A stretch of 64,000 nucleotides of DNA, taken from positions 632,001 through 696,000 of the forward strand of contig NZ_CP039691.1 of assembly GCF_005145045.1 (NCBI RefSeq), read 5' to 3'. The stretch is from Agrobacterium larrymoorei (GTDB lineage: Bacteria; Pseudomonadota; Alphaproteobacteria; Rhizobiales; Rhizobiaceae). Under the pieces are notes generated by a model. That model was not told where the DNA came from, searched no databases, and saw only the letters and a program-made list of their open reading frames with translations. The position numbers and the translations under genes were made by a program. The number at the start of each line of letters is the position of its first letter. Within the stretch, counting starts at the first letter, position 1. This document shows positions 1-9,566 of this stretch, piece after piece.

Positions 1-1450
<1,450 letters not shown>

Positions 1451-1477
1451 TCTCATTGAGCTGAGTTGCACAACATG

Positions 1478-1507
1478 AAACCCGGATCGAAAGGTCCGGG
1501 TTTTTAT
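1478..1507 (+). terminator. Rho-independent terminator of the TRAP binding-protein gene
   Basis: A 9-bp stem (AAACCCGGA paired with TCCGGGTTT) around a short loop is followed by a run of T residues. It sits 28 bp after the stop codon of the binding-protein gene. Confidence 0.85.
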
Positions 1508-1672
1508 TTTGCCTCAGCAGGTTGCCGCCGCTCGACAAATACAATCTCAACGATATGATCGCGAAAGTTGACGGCGAAGCAGAACACTTTGGAGACCAGC
1601 CGAAGTATCGGCGGAGACGGGCCCCGCCGACCTTGGCAACGGCCTTGCTGTTTCAACTGTGGAGGTGATGCA

Positions 1673-1759
1673 ATGCGAAAACCGCTGAGCATTACGTTTA
1701 TCGTAAGGAAAAGCCGGACAGGCTGGTCTGTGACTGTCCGGCTAACTTTCAAGCGCTAA
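1673..1759 (+). CDS. Possible 28-residue basic peptide
   Basis: A GGAGGTG box lies about 5 bases before an ATG that opens a 28-codon frame, MRKPLSITFIVRKSRTGWSV and on to a VRLTFKR end. The peptide is strongly basic with alternating hydrophobic and Lys/Arg residues. The frame is crossed by a perfect 10-bp inverted repeat (AGCCGGACAG at 1712-1721, CTGTCCGGCT at 1733-1742) which could instead be an RNA hairpin. I do not recognise the peptide. It lies between two convergent transporter genes and may be only a terminator region that happens to contain a ribosome-binding sequence. Confidence 0.3.
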   Translation: MRKPLSITFIVRKSRTGWSVTVRLTFKR

Positions 1760-1793
1760 ATAAAGGGAAGGTAGGGCTGCAACCCTGCCTTCC
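1757..1793 (-). terminator. Terminator of the dctQM operon
   Basis: On the minus strand an 11-bp stem with one wobble (GGAAGGCAGGG with CCCTACCTTCC) is followed by CTTTATTTA. It lies about 50 bp beyond the dctM stop. The perfect 10-bp hairpin at 1712-1742, followed on the minus strand by TTTTCC, could act as a second terminator. Confidence 0.7.
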
Positions 1794-1840
1794 ACTTCAC
1801 CAACATAATACGTTCCGTTAAACGTAACAAGTGTTTCCGC

Positions 1841-3346
1841 TTACGGGCCGATCTTCGGTGGCTCGCTAAGGTTCGGCATGCCCGGCAGGCCGTTGCCGCC
1901 TCCGGGTTGAGCGGGTGTGCCGTCCATGGGCGGCAGGCCGAAATTGGGCATGGTGTTGCCGCCGCCATTGCCGAATGCTGGGACCTCGATCTTGATCGTG
2001 TTGAGATCCACTGCCGGAGCCTTGTCCAGCCAGTAGGTGACGGATTCCGGCCAGAAGATGACGATGGCAACGAGGATCAGCTGCATTCCAAGCCACGGAA
2101 TCGCGCCCATATAGATATCCGACGTCTTTACCGTTCTCGGTGCGATTGAGCGTAGATAAAACAGGGCAAAGCCGAAGGGTGGGTGCATGAAGCTGGTCTG
2201 CATGTTGATGCAGATCAGAACTCCGAACCAGATAAGGTCGATGCCGAGCGATTGGGCAATCGGCGCCAGCATCGGGATGACGATGAAGGCGATTTCGAAG
2301 AAATCGAGGAAGAAGGCCAGAAAGAAGATGAAGATGTTGACGAAGATCAGGAAGCCGATGGGGCCGCCTGGAATTCCCGACAGCATATGCTCGATCCACA
2401 GCGAGCCATCCATGCCCTGAAAGACGAGGCTGAAGCAGGTTGCACCGACGAGAATGAACACCACCATCGACGTGATGTGCATGGTGGAATGCATGCCCTG
2501 CTTTACGAGATCCCATGTCAGACGGCGGTGTGCGGCCGCAAGCGCCATTGCACCGACGACGCCAAGCGCACCTGCTTCCGTGGGTGTTGCAAGGCCAAGG
2601 AAGATCGTGCCGAGGACGAGGAAGATGAGGACGATGGATGGCACCATGCCTGCCAGCACCTTGAACACCAGCGCCCGGTTCAGCTCTCCGCGTGCTTCCG
2701 GCGGAAGGGCCGGAACATCCTTGGGCCTGAAGACGGACAGGAACAGGATGAACAGCATGAAGATCGCGACTTGCAAGAAGGACGGACCGATGGCGCCGAG
2801 ATACATATCGCCAACGGAACGGCCCAGCTGGTCTGCCAGAACGATGAGGACGAGGGATGGTGGAATGACCTGCGTGATGGTACCTGAAGCCGCGATGACA
2901 CCTGTCGCAAGCCTTGGGTTGTAGCCGTATTTCAGCATGATTGGCAGCGAGATGACGCCCATGGTGATGACGGAAGCGGCAACGGTGCCGGTAATCGCAC
3001 CGAGGATCGCGCCGACGAGGATGACCGCATAGGCCAGGCCGCCGGGAATGGCACCGAACAGTTTGCCTGTTCCTTCCAGCAGGTCTTCGGCAAGGCCGCA
3101 TCGCTCCAGAATGGCCCCCATGAAGGTGAAGAAGGGAATGGCCAGCAGCAGATCGTTGGAAATGATGCCGAAGATGCGTAGCGGCAGCGCCTGCAGGAAA
3201 GCGGGCGAAAAATGCTCTGTGAAGATGCCGATGATGCCGAACAGAAGCCCGACCGTGGCGAGAGAAAAGGCGACCGGAAAGCCGTAGAGCATGAAGATGA
3301 TCATGCCCAGGAACATCATCGGCGGCAAAATACCATATTCGAACAT
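1841..3346 (-). CDS. dctM: TRAP transporter large permease subunit (DctM family)
   Basis: Inner-membrane subunit expected to form the sodium-driven translocation pathway. The 501-residue protein is a succession of about a dozen hydrophobic helices. Family hallmarks include LLLAIPFFTFMGAILERCG near residue 65, GAILGAITGTVAASVITMG near residue 112, and a long AFFLDFFEIAFIVIPMLAP segment near residue 345. The last 55 or so residues are unusual: after the final helix there is a soluble tail rich in Gly, Pro and Asn (GNGGGNTMPNFG through NLSEPPKIGP), whereas most DctM proteins end near the last helix. The gene starts 27 bp after dctQ, so the two are surely co-transcribed. Assignment to the TakP-like receptor at 344-1450 rests on proximity. 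Confidence 0.92.
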   Translation of the reverse strand: MFEYGILPPMMFLGMIIFMLYGFPVAFSLATVGLLFGIIGIFTEHFSPAFLQALPLRIFGIISNDLLLAIPFFTFMGAILERCGLAEDLLEGTGKLFGAIPGGLAYAVILVGAILGAITGTVAASVITMGVISLPIMLKYGYNPRLATGVIAASGTITQVIPPSLVLIVLADQLGRSVGDMYLGAIGPSFLQVAIFMLFILFLSVFRPKDVPALPPEARGELNRALVFKVLAGMVPSIVLIFLVLGTIFLGLATPTEAGALGVVGAMALAAAHRRLTWDLVKQGMHSTMHITSMVVFILVGATCFSLVFQGMDGSLWIEHMLSGIPGGPIGFLIFVNIFIFFLAFFLDFFEIAFIVIPMLAPIAQSLGIDLIWFGVLICINMQTSFMHPPFGFALFYLRSIAPRTVKTSDIYMGAIPWLGMQLILVAIVIFWPESVTYWLDKAPAVDLNTIKIEVPAFGNGGGNTMPNFGLPPMDGTPAQPGGGNGLPGMPNLSEPPKIGP

Positions 3347-3373
3347 GGGAATATCCTTGAATGAGCGCCGATG

Positions 3374-3913
3374 TTACTGGAGCGGTTTTTCGTATTTGGT
3401 GTCGAGCTGATAGAGCCCGTTCAGCGCAGCGATACGCTTCACCAGTTCGGATATTCCCTGCAGGACGAGGAGGGCGAAGCCCGCAAAGATGATGAGCTTG
3501 ACCGGCCAGCGGATGAGGCCGCCTGCATTGGAGGAGATTTCGTTTTGCACCCAGGACAGGTGGAACATGGGCCAGCTCAGCCAGGCCAGATAGAAGCAGC
3601 CCGGCAGAAGGAAAAGCACGATGCCAATGATATCCACCCAGATGCGCGTGCGCGGCGCAATGGCGCCATAGATGATATCGACGCGCACATGCTCGTTCAT
3701 GCGAAGCGTGTAAGACGCGCCGATGAGAACGATGAAGGCGAACATGTACCACTGGATTTCCAGCCAGCCATTGGAGCTGTAGTTGAAGACGTAGCGGACG
3801 ATGGCGTTACCTGCGCTGACGAGGCAGCAGATCAGGACGAGATATCCTGAAAATCTGCCCATCGCTTCGCTGAGCGCATCTATGGCGCGGCTGAGTTTTA
3901 AAAGCGCTTGCAT
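3374..3913 (-). CDS. dctQ: TRAP transporter small permease subunit (DctQ family)
   Basis: Small four-helix membrane subunit that partners DctM. I chose the ATG giving 179 residues (MQALLKLSRAIDALSEAMGR) because a GGGGAAGAG box precedes it. A longer frame to 4060 adds 49 residues of non-conserved sequence. Visible family features are GRFSGYLVLICCLVSAGNAI in helix 1, the loop WLEIQWYMFAFIVLIGASYT, and the DctQ signature R-x-N-EHVRVDIIY. It is the first gene of the minus-strand operon with dctM. Promoter sequences should lie in the 410-bp gap shared with the divergent oxidase subunit gene. Confidence 0.88.
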   Translation of the reverse strand: MQALLKLSRAIDALSEAMGRFSGYLVLICCLVSAGNAIVRYVFNYSSNGWLEIQWYMFAFIVLIGASYTLRMNEHVRVDIIYGAIAPRTRIWVDIIGIVLFLLPGCFYLAWLSWPMFHLSWVQNEISSNAGGLIRWPVKLIIFAGFALLVLQGISELVKRIAALNGLYQLDTKYEKPLQ

Positions 3914-4323
3914 TCTCTTCCCCTCTTTGTCCCTTTGCGGGTTCGTGGAAAGGATGCTGTCACTGCGGAAGCCCAAAGCGATGCCCCCAGCTTCGCCCCG
4001 TTCATCCGCCATCAATCCTCCCACACTAAATCGTGTATGGGCAGGATTTACGAATTGCAACTAGGAAGAATGTCTATAGGCCGCTGAGCCTCACATTACC
4101 TTGCTTTGTCGATTGCTATGTTACGCATCTACATGCTTCAGCGGCGCTGAAAGCAACGAACATTTTGCGCAGCGAGGACGCAACCCTTCCATTGCGTCCA
4201 ACTCGAACTTCGTGTTACGTCTTTGGCAGGAGCGTTCTGCGGAACGCGTCATTGTTAGGGAACCAGCCTCCGCAGGGTGGAGTGGCAATGAACGCACCGA
4301 AGATGAATTGAGGGGAATGAGGC
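3914..4323. other. Divergent intergenic region between dctQ and coxIV
   Basis: This 410-bp gap separates divergent genes and must hold promoters for both. Open frames in it overlap and lack family resemblance. I found no palindrome or repeat strong enough to name an operator. Confidence 0.4.
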
Positions 4324-4548
4324 ATGAGCGAACACCATAACGGTCCTTTGGAACTCGGCGCGAAGATGGATTATTCCGATCACGAAAAGACCTATAACGG
4401 TTTTCTGGTCGCATCCAAATACGGCACCATGCTCGTGACTGTTTTGATGATTGCCATGGCTGTCGGCTTCTTCACGACAGGCGGCTTCTTCGGAGGCCTT
4501 CTCGTCTTCGTCATCTTGTCGATCGCGGGCTTCGTCCTGCTGCGCTAA
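4324..4548 (+). CDS. aa3-type cytochrome c oxidase subunit IV-like small membrane protein
   Basis: A 74-residue protein matching the alphaproteobacterial aa3 oxidase subunit IV family (COX4_pro_2). It has a short polar N-terminus containing the typical MDYSDHEKTYNGFL segment, then one or two hydrophobic helices (MLVTVLMIAMAVGFFTTGGFFGGLL and on). In the family this single subunit packs against the oxidase core in the inner membrane, and its function is unclear. A GAGGGGAATG sequence precedes the ATG. It sits 128 bp upstream of pntAA on the same strand, away from the main oxidase genes, an arrangement I recall as common in rhizobia. Confidence 0.85.
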   Translation: MSEHHNGPLELGAKMDYSDHEKTYNGFLVASKYGTMLVTVLMIAMAVGFFTTGGFFGGLLVFVILSIAGFVLLR

Positions 4549-4676
4549 GCGCTTTTCGAAGAGATTTTAAGACTATTTGAGACTGCGCGATGACATCCGA
4601 TTGGATTGCATTCGCTTGAAGATTCTTATGCGTGCCGATCCGGGCCAATCCCGGACAGGCCGGGAGGGCGTGAGAC

Positions 4677-5837
4677 TTGAGCAGTATTATTTTTGTTGCC
4701 AAAGAGATTTCACCGGATGAACCGCGCGTTGCGGCATCACCGGAAACGGTGAAAAAGCTCGTTGGCCTCGGGCTTGGCGTGGTGGTGGAGGCAGGGGCCG
4801 GTCTCAGGTCCCGTATTCCCGATGCGGAATACAAGAAGGCGGGTGCCACAATCGGCAAGGCAACGCAGGCGAAGGCCGCCGATGCCGTGCTGAAGGTGCG
4901 CCGCCCGACGGACAAGGAAATCAAAGGCTACAAGTCCGGCAGCGTCGTCATCGGCATTCTGGACCCTTATGGCAATGAGACGGCTCTTGCCGCCATCGCG
5001 CAAGCTGGCCTGACCAGCTTTGCGATGGAGTTGATGCCGCGCATCACCCGCGCGCAGTCCATGGATGTCCTCTCCTCCCAAGCCAATCTTGCCGGTTATC
5101 AGGCCGTAATCGATGCGGCTGCGGAATATGACAGAGCCATGCCGATGATGATGACGGCGGCTGGCACCGTGCCTGCCGCAAAAGTCTTCGTCATGGGTGC
5201 GGGTGTGGCCGGTCTTCAGGCTATCGCCACCGCGCGGCGTCTGGGCGCTGTGGTATCCGCAACCGATGTACGTCCTGCGGCAAAGGAACAGGTGGCATCC
5301 CTGGGTGCGAAATTCATCGCTGTCGAAGACGAGGAGTTCAAAGCGGCGGAGACTGCTGGCGGCTATGCCAAACAGATGTCGGCCGAGTATCAGGCCAAGC
5401 AGGCCGCGCTCGTGGCGGAGCACATCGCCAAGCAGGATATCGTCATTACCACGGCGCTCATTCCGGGTAGGCCCGCGCCCCGCCTCGTGTCACGCGCCAT
5501 GCTGGCTTCGATGCGACCGGGAGCGGTCGCGGTGGATCTGGCCGTCGAACGTGGCGGCAATATCGAAGGGGCCGAGGCGGGCAAAATCGTCGAGGTCGAG
5601 GGCGTCAAGATCATTGGCTACAACAATGTCCCGGGCCGTATCGCGGCATCCGCTTCGCTTCTTTACGCCAAGAACCTCCTGACATTTCTGGAGACGATGA
5701 TCGACAGGGACACGAAAACCATCTCCGTGAACCGCGAGGATGAACTGGTGAGAGCTACGATGCTGACCGATGCGGGCGCGGTGGTTCACCCGAATTTCTC
5801 CACACCTGTTATCGCCCAGCCCGCAACCAGCCAGTAA
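4677..5837 (+). CDS. pntAA: NAD(P) transhydrogenase subunit alpha part 1 (NAD(H)-binding domain I)
   Basis: Soluble domain I of the proton-translocating transhydrogenase, which reduces NADP+ with NADH at the expense of the proton gradient. The 386-residue length is that of the split, three-polypeptide form of the enzyme. The start is a TTG (SSIIFVAKEI follows) behind a GGGAGGG box. The protein has the alanine-dehydrogenase-like fold signature, with FVMGAGVAGLQAIATARRLGA as the Rossmann nucleotide loop near residue 173 and VSATDVRPA after it. No membrane helix is present, as expected. It is followed after 11 bp by pntAB and then pntB, forming an operon. Confidence 0.96.
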   Translation: MSSIIFVAKEISPDEPRVAASPETVKKLVGLGLGVVVEAGAGLRSRIPDAEYKKAGATIGKATQAKAADAVLKVRRPTDKEIKGYKSGSVVIGILDPYGNETALAAIAQAGLTSFAMELMPRITRAQSMDVLSSQANLAGYQAVIDAAAEYDRAMPMMMTAAGTVPAAKVFVMGAGVAGLQAIATARRLGAVVSATDVRPAAKEQVASLGAKFIAVEDEEFKAAETAGGYAKQMSAEYQAKQAALVAEHIAKQDIVITTALIPGRPAPRLVSRAMLASMRPGAVAVDLAVERGGNIEGAEAGKIVEVEGVKIIGYNNVPGRIAASASLLYAKNLLTFLETMIDRDTKTISVNREDELVRATMLTDAGAVVHPNFSTPVIAQPATSQ

Positions 5838-5848
5838 GGAGCCGAGCA

Positions 5849-6286
5849 ATGTCGAATGAGGTCCTCAATACGGCCATCGAGCGGCTGGATCAGGCGGTAG
5901 AAGCGGTCAAATCCGCGGCTGCGCAAACGCCGGATGTGGCGGATGCCGTCAGCTTGGCCGCCCATGGCGTTTCCGGCGGCGCGATCGATCCTTTCGTTTT
6001 CCGGCTGGCGATTTTCGTGCTGTCCATTTTCGTCGGCTATTATGTCGTGTGGTCGGTCACGCCCGCTCTGCATACGCCCCTGATGGCCGTCACCAACGCC
6101 ATCTCATCCGTCATCGTGGTGGGCGCGCTTCTTGCCGTCGGGATTTCCACATCCGGTATCGCTACCGGCTTCGGCTTCGTCGCGCTGGTTCTGGTCTCGG
6201 TCAATATCTTCGGCGGTTTCCTCGTCACCAGCCGCATGCTGGCCATGTACAGGAAGAAGGACACCGGCGGAAAGGCGCAGCCATGA
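5849..6286 (+). CDS. pntAB: NAD(P) transhydrogenase subunit alpha part 2 (membrane domain)
   Basis: A 145-residue membrane subunit of the transhydrogenase. A soluble N-terminal segment of about 45 residues leads into four hydrophobic helices, with FVFRLAIFVLSIFVGYYVVW first and a conserved TPLMAVTNAISSVIVVGAL loop-helix that is the family signature. It contributes part of the proton channel together with PntB. An AAGGAG box precedes the ATG. The C-terminus MLAMYRKKD is the usual short cytosolic end. It is translated between pntAA (11 bp gap) and pntB (50 bp gap). Confidence 0.95.
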   Translation: MSNEVLNTAIERLDQAVEAVKSAAAQTPDVADAVSLAAHGVSGGAIDPFVFRLAIFVLSIFVGYYVVWSVTPALHTPLMAVTNAISSVIVVGALLAVGISTSGIATGFGFVALVLVSVNIFGGFLVTSRMLAMYRKKDTGGKAQP

Positions 6287-6336
6287 GGATGAGCCGCCTT
6301 CCTGTTTTCAGCCGTATAAAGGTGGTGGAATAATCG

Positions 6337-7737
6337 ATGAGCGCTAATTTCGCTGCATTTCTCTATCTCGTTTCCGGCGTTCTCTTCATCATGGCGCTCC
6401 GGGGCCTGTCGCATCCGGCCACCAGCCGAAAGGGCAATATTTACGGCATGGCCGGTATGGTAATTGCCATCGGCACGACCCTTCTTCTGGCAACGCCAAG
6501 CTTCGGTGGCCTCGTGCTTATCCTGCTGGGGCTCGGAATTGGCGGCGGTGCTGGCGCCTATATCGCCCGCACCATTCCGATGACCTCCATGCCGCAACTG
6601 GTAGCAGGCTTCCACTCGCTGGTGGGCCTTGCAGCGGTTCTGGTTGCCTCTGCGGCCATGTACTCGCCTCTTTCCTTCGGCATTGGCGATGTCGGCTCCA
6701 TTCATGCCCAGGCGCTCATCGAAATGTCGCTTGGCGTTGCGATTGGCGCGATCACCTTTACCGGATCGATCATCGCGTTCCTGAAACTGGACGGACGCAT
6801 GTCCGGCAAGCCCATCATGCTGCCGATGCGCCATGTCATCAATGCTGCAATCGCAGTGGCGATTGTGGTGCTGGTGGCCGTTCTGGTTGGAACGGAAAGC
6901 CATTTCGTCTTCTGGCTGATCGTGCTGCTATCGCTGGTCTTCGGCGTTCTTCTCATCATCCCCATCGGCGGGGCGGACATGCCCGTCGTGGTGTCGATGC
7001 TCAACTCCTATTCCGGCTGGGCTGCTGCGGGCATCGGCTTTACGCTTGGCAATCTCGCACTCATCATCACCGGTGCGCTGGTCGGCTCCTCCGGTGCCAT
7101 CCTCTCCTACATCATGTGCAAGGGCATGAACCGCTCATTCGTCTCCGTCATCCTTGGCGGCTTCGGCGGAGAGGCGGCAGCGGCAACCACGGATAACGGT
7201 GTACAGCGAACGGTGAAGCAAGGCTCCGCCGACGACGCCGCATTCCTCATGGCCAATGCCTCTAAGGTCATCATCGTCCCCGGCTACGGCATGGCGGTTG
7301 CGCAGGCTCAGCATGCCCTGCGTGAAATGGCGGATACGCTGAAAAAAAACGGCGTGGAGGTGAAATATGCGATCCATCCGGTCGCAGGCCGCATGCCCGG
7401 CCACATGAACGTGCTGCTGGCGGAGGCGAACGTGCCCTATGACGAGGTCTTCGAACTCGAAGATATCAACTCCGAATTCGCCCAAGCCGATGTGGCCTAT
7501 GTCATTGGCGCAAACGATGTGACCAACCCGGCAGCCCGCGACGACAAGTCATCGCCCATCTACGGCATGCCGATCCTCGACGTGGACAAGGCCAAAACCT
7601 GCCTCTTCGTCAAACGCTCCCTCGGCTCCGGCTATGCAGGCATCGACAATACGCTGTTCTACAAGGACGGCACGATGATGCTGCTGGGAGACGCCAAGAA
7701 GGTGACGGAAGATATTGTGAAGGCGATGAACCATTGA
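6337..7737 (+). CDS. pntB: NAD(P) transhydrogenase subunit beta
   Basis: Membrane and NADP(H)-binding subunit of the proton-translocating transhydrogenase. The first 270 or so residues hold eight to nine helices, including LVAGFHSLVGLAAVLVA, which carries the His of the proton pathway. The C-terminal domain III binds NADP(H), with the signature VIIVPGYGMAVAQAQH near residue 312, the GRMPGHMNVLLAEA loop, and DVAYVIGANDVTNPAA followed by GMPILDV and FVKRSLGSGYAG. The length of 466 residues is normal. It ends the pnt operon and probably supplies NADPH for biosynthesis, including the glutamate synthase encoded at the far end of this window. Confidence 0.96.
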   Translation: MSANFAAFLYLVSGVLFIMALRGLSHPATSRKGNIYGMAGMVIAIGTTLLLATPSFGGLVLILLGLGIGGGAGAYIARTIPMTSMPQLVAGFHSLVGLAAVLVASAAMYSPLSFGIGDVGSIHAQALIEMSLGVAIGAITFTGSIIAFLKLDGRMSGKPIMLPMRHVINAAIAVAIVVLVAVLVGTESHFVFWLIVLLSLVFGVLLIIPIGGADMPVVVSMLNSYSGWAAAGIGFTLGNLALIITGALVGSSGAILSYIMCKGMNRSFVSVILGGFGGEAAAATTDNGVQRTVKQGSADDAAFLMANASKVIIVPGYGMAVAQAQHALREMADTLKKNGVEVKYAIHPVAGRMPGHMNVLLAEANVPYDEVFELEDINSEFAQADVAYVIGANDVTNPAARDDKSSPIYGMPILDVDKAKTCLFVKRSLGSGYAGIDNTLFYKDGTMMLLGDAKKVTEDIVKAMNH

Positions 7738-7888
7738 GCTTGGAAAAGTTGTCTAAGCTTGGGGGTAACCACTTCCCGTGGCCCTGCGCGAGCAAACCTC
7801 TGCTTTAAAAATTAAGGCATTGATTTACTGTATCTTCCGCTGGCAGCAGGGCCGCCAGCCATAAAGCCATCCAGCTACAGTAGACCTT

Positions 7889-8710
7889 TTAGCTCGCTGC
7901 GCCGCGCATGCGGGCGGCGCCGTCTACTGCGGGCTTGTATCTTGGGTCCAGGCGGGCGGCGTGGCCGTAGGATTTGGCGGCCTTGTCGCGTTCGCCGCGG
8001 CGCTCGTAGACGAGGGCCTGGTTGGCCCAGGATTCTGCGACCTTGTCATCCAGTGAAATGGCGTGGTTGAAGTCGGCGAAGGCGTTTTCGTCGTCGTTGA
8101 GTGCGACATAGGAAATGCCGCGACCATTATAGGGTTCAGGCGAGTTCGGCGACAGGGAGATGGCCTTGGAGAAGTCTTCGATCGCCTGGGCGTGCTGGTT
8201 GCGCAGCTGGTAGATCAGGCCGCGATTGTGGTAGGCGCGACCGTCGGTCGTGTCCATGTTGATGGCGGCGGTGAAATCATTGAAAGCTTCGTTGGTGCGG
8301 CCCGTCTGGCGGTAGAGATTGCCGCGCCCGATCAGAGCCACATCGTAATTCGGGTTGATTTGCAGCGCCGAATTATAGTCCTGAAGGGCCTGTTGCTGCT
8401 GGCCCATGTTACGGTAAACCAGCGCGCGGTTGGCATAGGCCTGATAGAAGCGCGGGTTCAGTTGCAGAGCCTGATTGAAGTCGGCAATCGCACGCTTGGA
8501 ATCACCCGCACGGCCATAGGCCGAGCCGCGAACGTTATAGCCTTCCGGATCCTGCGGATTGGCATTGATGACCGAAGTCAGCGAGGAGATGTTCTGCTCT
8601 GAGCCTTGAGCCCGGTCGATCTGGAAAACATCACTGGTCTGGTTGGTGGTGGCGCAACCGGACAGCGCGGCAACGAGGCCGAAGACGAGAAGGGAAGAGC
8701 GAAGCCGCAT
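7889..8710 (-). CDS. TPR-repeat lipoprotein (NlpI-like)
   Basis: Predicted outer-membrane-anchored adaptor. I chose the ATG giving 273 residues because it opens with MRLRSSLLVFGLVAALSGC, a lipoprotein signal with an L-S-G-C lipobox. The longer frame to 8815 would bury this signal. The rest consists of six tandem 34-residue tetratricopeptide repeats with the W/Y-x-x-x-G-x-x-Y and A-x-x-D-F/Y-x-x-A-I consensus, from about residue 65 to 265. Such proteins scaffold protein complexes, and NlpI in enterobacteria handles peptidoglycan hydrolases. No partner is evident from the neighbours, which are pntB (convergent) and rpsU (upstream, same strand). Confidence 0.85.
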   Translation of the reverse strand: MRLRSSLLVFGLVAALSGCATTNQTSDVFQIDRAQGSEQNISSLTSVINANPQDPEGYNVRGSAYGRAGDSKRAIADFNQALQLNPRFYQAYANRALVYRNMGQQQQALQDYNSALQINPNYDVALIGRGNLYRQTGRTNEAFNDFTAAINMDTTDGRAYHNRGLIYQLRNQHAQAIEDFSKAISLSPNSPEPYNGRGISYVALNDDENAFADFNHAISLDDKVAESWANQALVYERRGERDKAAKSYGHAARLDPRYKPAVDGAARMRGAAS

Positions 8711-8863
8711 GTGTTTTCTCTGAGATACGCCGTGAAAGAGGGCGAACGGATGTCTGGAATCACGGGTATCAACAACGTTCATGCGATATGGGTTCCCTCT
8801 AGGCATTTCCAGCAAAAGTGCGACGCGGTTTTGCGGGTGGACAATGCGTTAAACAAGAAGTTA

Positions 8864-8900
8864 GAGCGTTTTGCGTTTCGATGATACGCATAAAACGCTC
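8864..8900. repeat. Intergenic palindromic element (GAGCGTTTTGCGT hairpin)
   Basis: An imperfect inverted repeat, GAGCGTTTTGCGT then ACGCATAAAACGCTC, can fold into a long hairpin in the 322-bp gap between the TPR lipoprotein and rpsU. It resembles the short palindromic elements scattered in rhizobial intergenic DNA. No gene is visible in the rest of this gap. Confidence 0.5.
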
Positions 8901-9006
8901 CAAAGCCGGTTTCCACAGTCGACTGAAAATCTCGAATGTCGAACCACAAACTCAAAGAGCGGCGGCGAAATAATCGCCCCCGCCCCATAAGCATTCAAAA
9001 ACGTCG

Positions 9007-9029
9007 AAAAGACGGCCTATCGGCCAGTC
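9007..9029 (-). terminator. Terminator of rpsU
   Basis: On the minus strand GAC-T-GGCC, a GATA tetraloop and GGCC-GTC are followed by TTTTCG. It begins three bases after the rpsU stop codon. Confidence 0.8.
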
Positions 9030-9032
9030 CTT

Positions 9033-9260
9033 TTAGCGGCTTGCGCGAGGAGCCGCGATCAGGCCTTCGCGCTGCATGCGCTTGCGAGCCAGCTTGCGAA
9101 CGCGGCGAACAGCTTCAGCCTTTTCGCGAGCGCGCTTCTGGGAAGGCTTTTCGTAGTAATCGCGCATCTTCATTTCGCGGAAAATGCCTTCGCGCTGCAT
9201 CTTCTTCTTGAGAGCGCGAAGCGCCTGATCAACGTTATTGTCGCGGACTAGTACCTGCAC
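9033..9260 (-). CDS. rpsU: 30S ribosomal protein S21
   Basis: Small basic ribosomal protein of the 30S platform, which helps initiation by supporting mRNA base-pairing with 16S rRNA. The protein reads [20 protein letters not shown] followed by [21 protein letters not shown], the classic S21 sequence, with an Arg/Lys-rich C-terminal helix. I chose a GTG start giving 75 residues, because the family begins at this point and AAAGGAACGGG lies upstream. The ATG at 9323 would add 21 unrelated residues. It is monocistronic, with its own terminator. Confidence 0.95.
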   Translation of the reverse strand: MQVLVRDNNVDQALRALKKKMQREGIFREMKMRDYYEKPSQKRAREKAEAVRRVRKLARKRMQREGLIAAPRASR

Positions 9261-9566
9261 GTTAAATCCCGTTCCTTTGGTTTGGTTATTTTGCCGTGAA
9301 TGAAGGCATTCGCAAGCAAACAAAAAAGCGTTCGTTTGACCCTTCGGCCACGCGATTGGTGTGGTGCAATATCAGATCATCAGCGCCAAGTCCAGATGTT
9401 AACTGTGCCCGCCCGTGAAAAACCCGTGGCACGGAGGAATCTTCTGGTCCATGTCAAAACATTCATGTCGCGGCGTCGCAAAATGAACACTGCGCTGCTT
9501 ATTGATTTGCCATGTGTATGCTTCTGCCGGAAGAGTGAAGCCGGTGTTGTGAGGAGTGGTTTGCGA
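9261..9566. other. Divergent intergenic region between rpsU and soxB
   Basis: This 306-bp gap lies between divergent genes. The open frame that covers it is a 5' extension of soxB with no family resemblance. It presumably holds the rpsU and sox promoters, but I see no clear operator. Confidence 0.4.

Noticed and set aside
2183..2887. Acidic 234-codon plus-strand frame
   Set aside because: Very rich in Asp/Glu because it mirrors the hydrophobic codons of dctM on the other strand.
4121..4414. 97-codon minus-strand frame over coxIV
   Set aside because: Overlaps the start of the conserved oxidase subunit IV gene and lacks a ribosome site and family resemblance.
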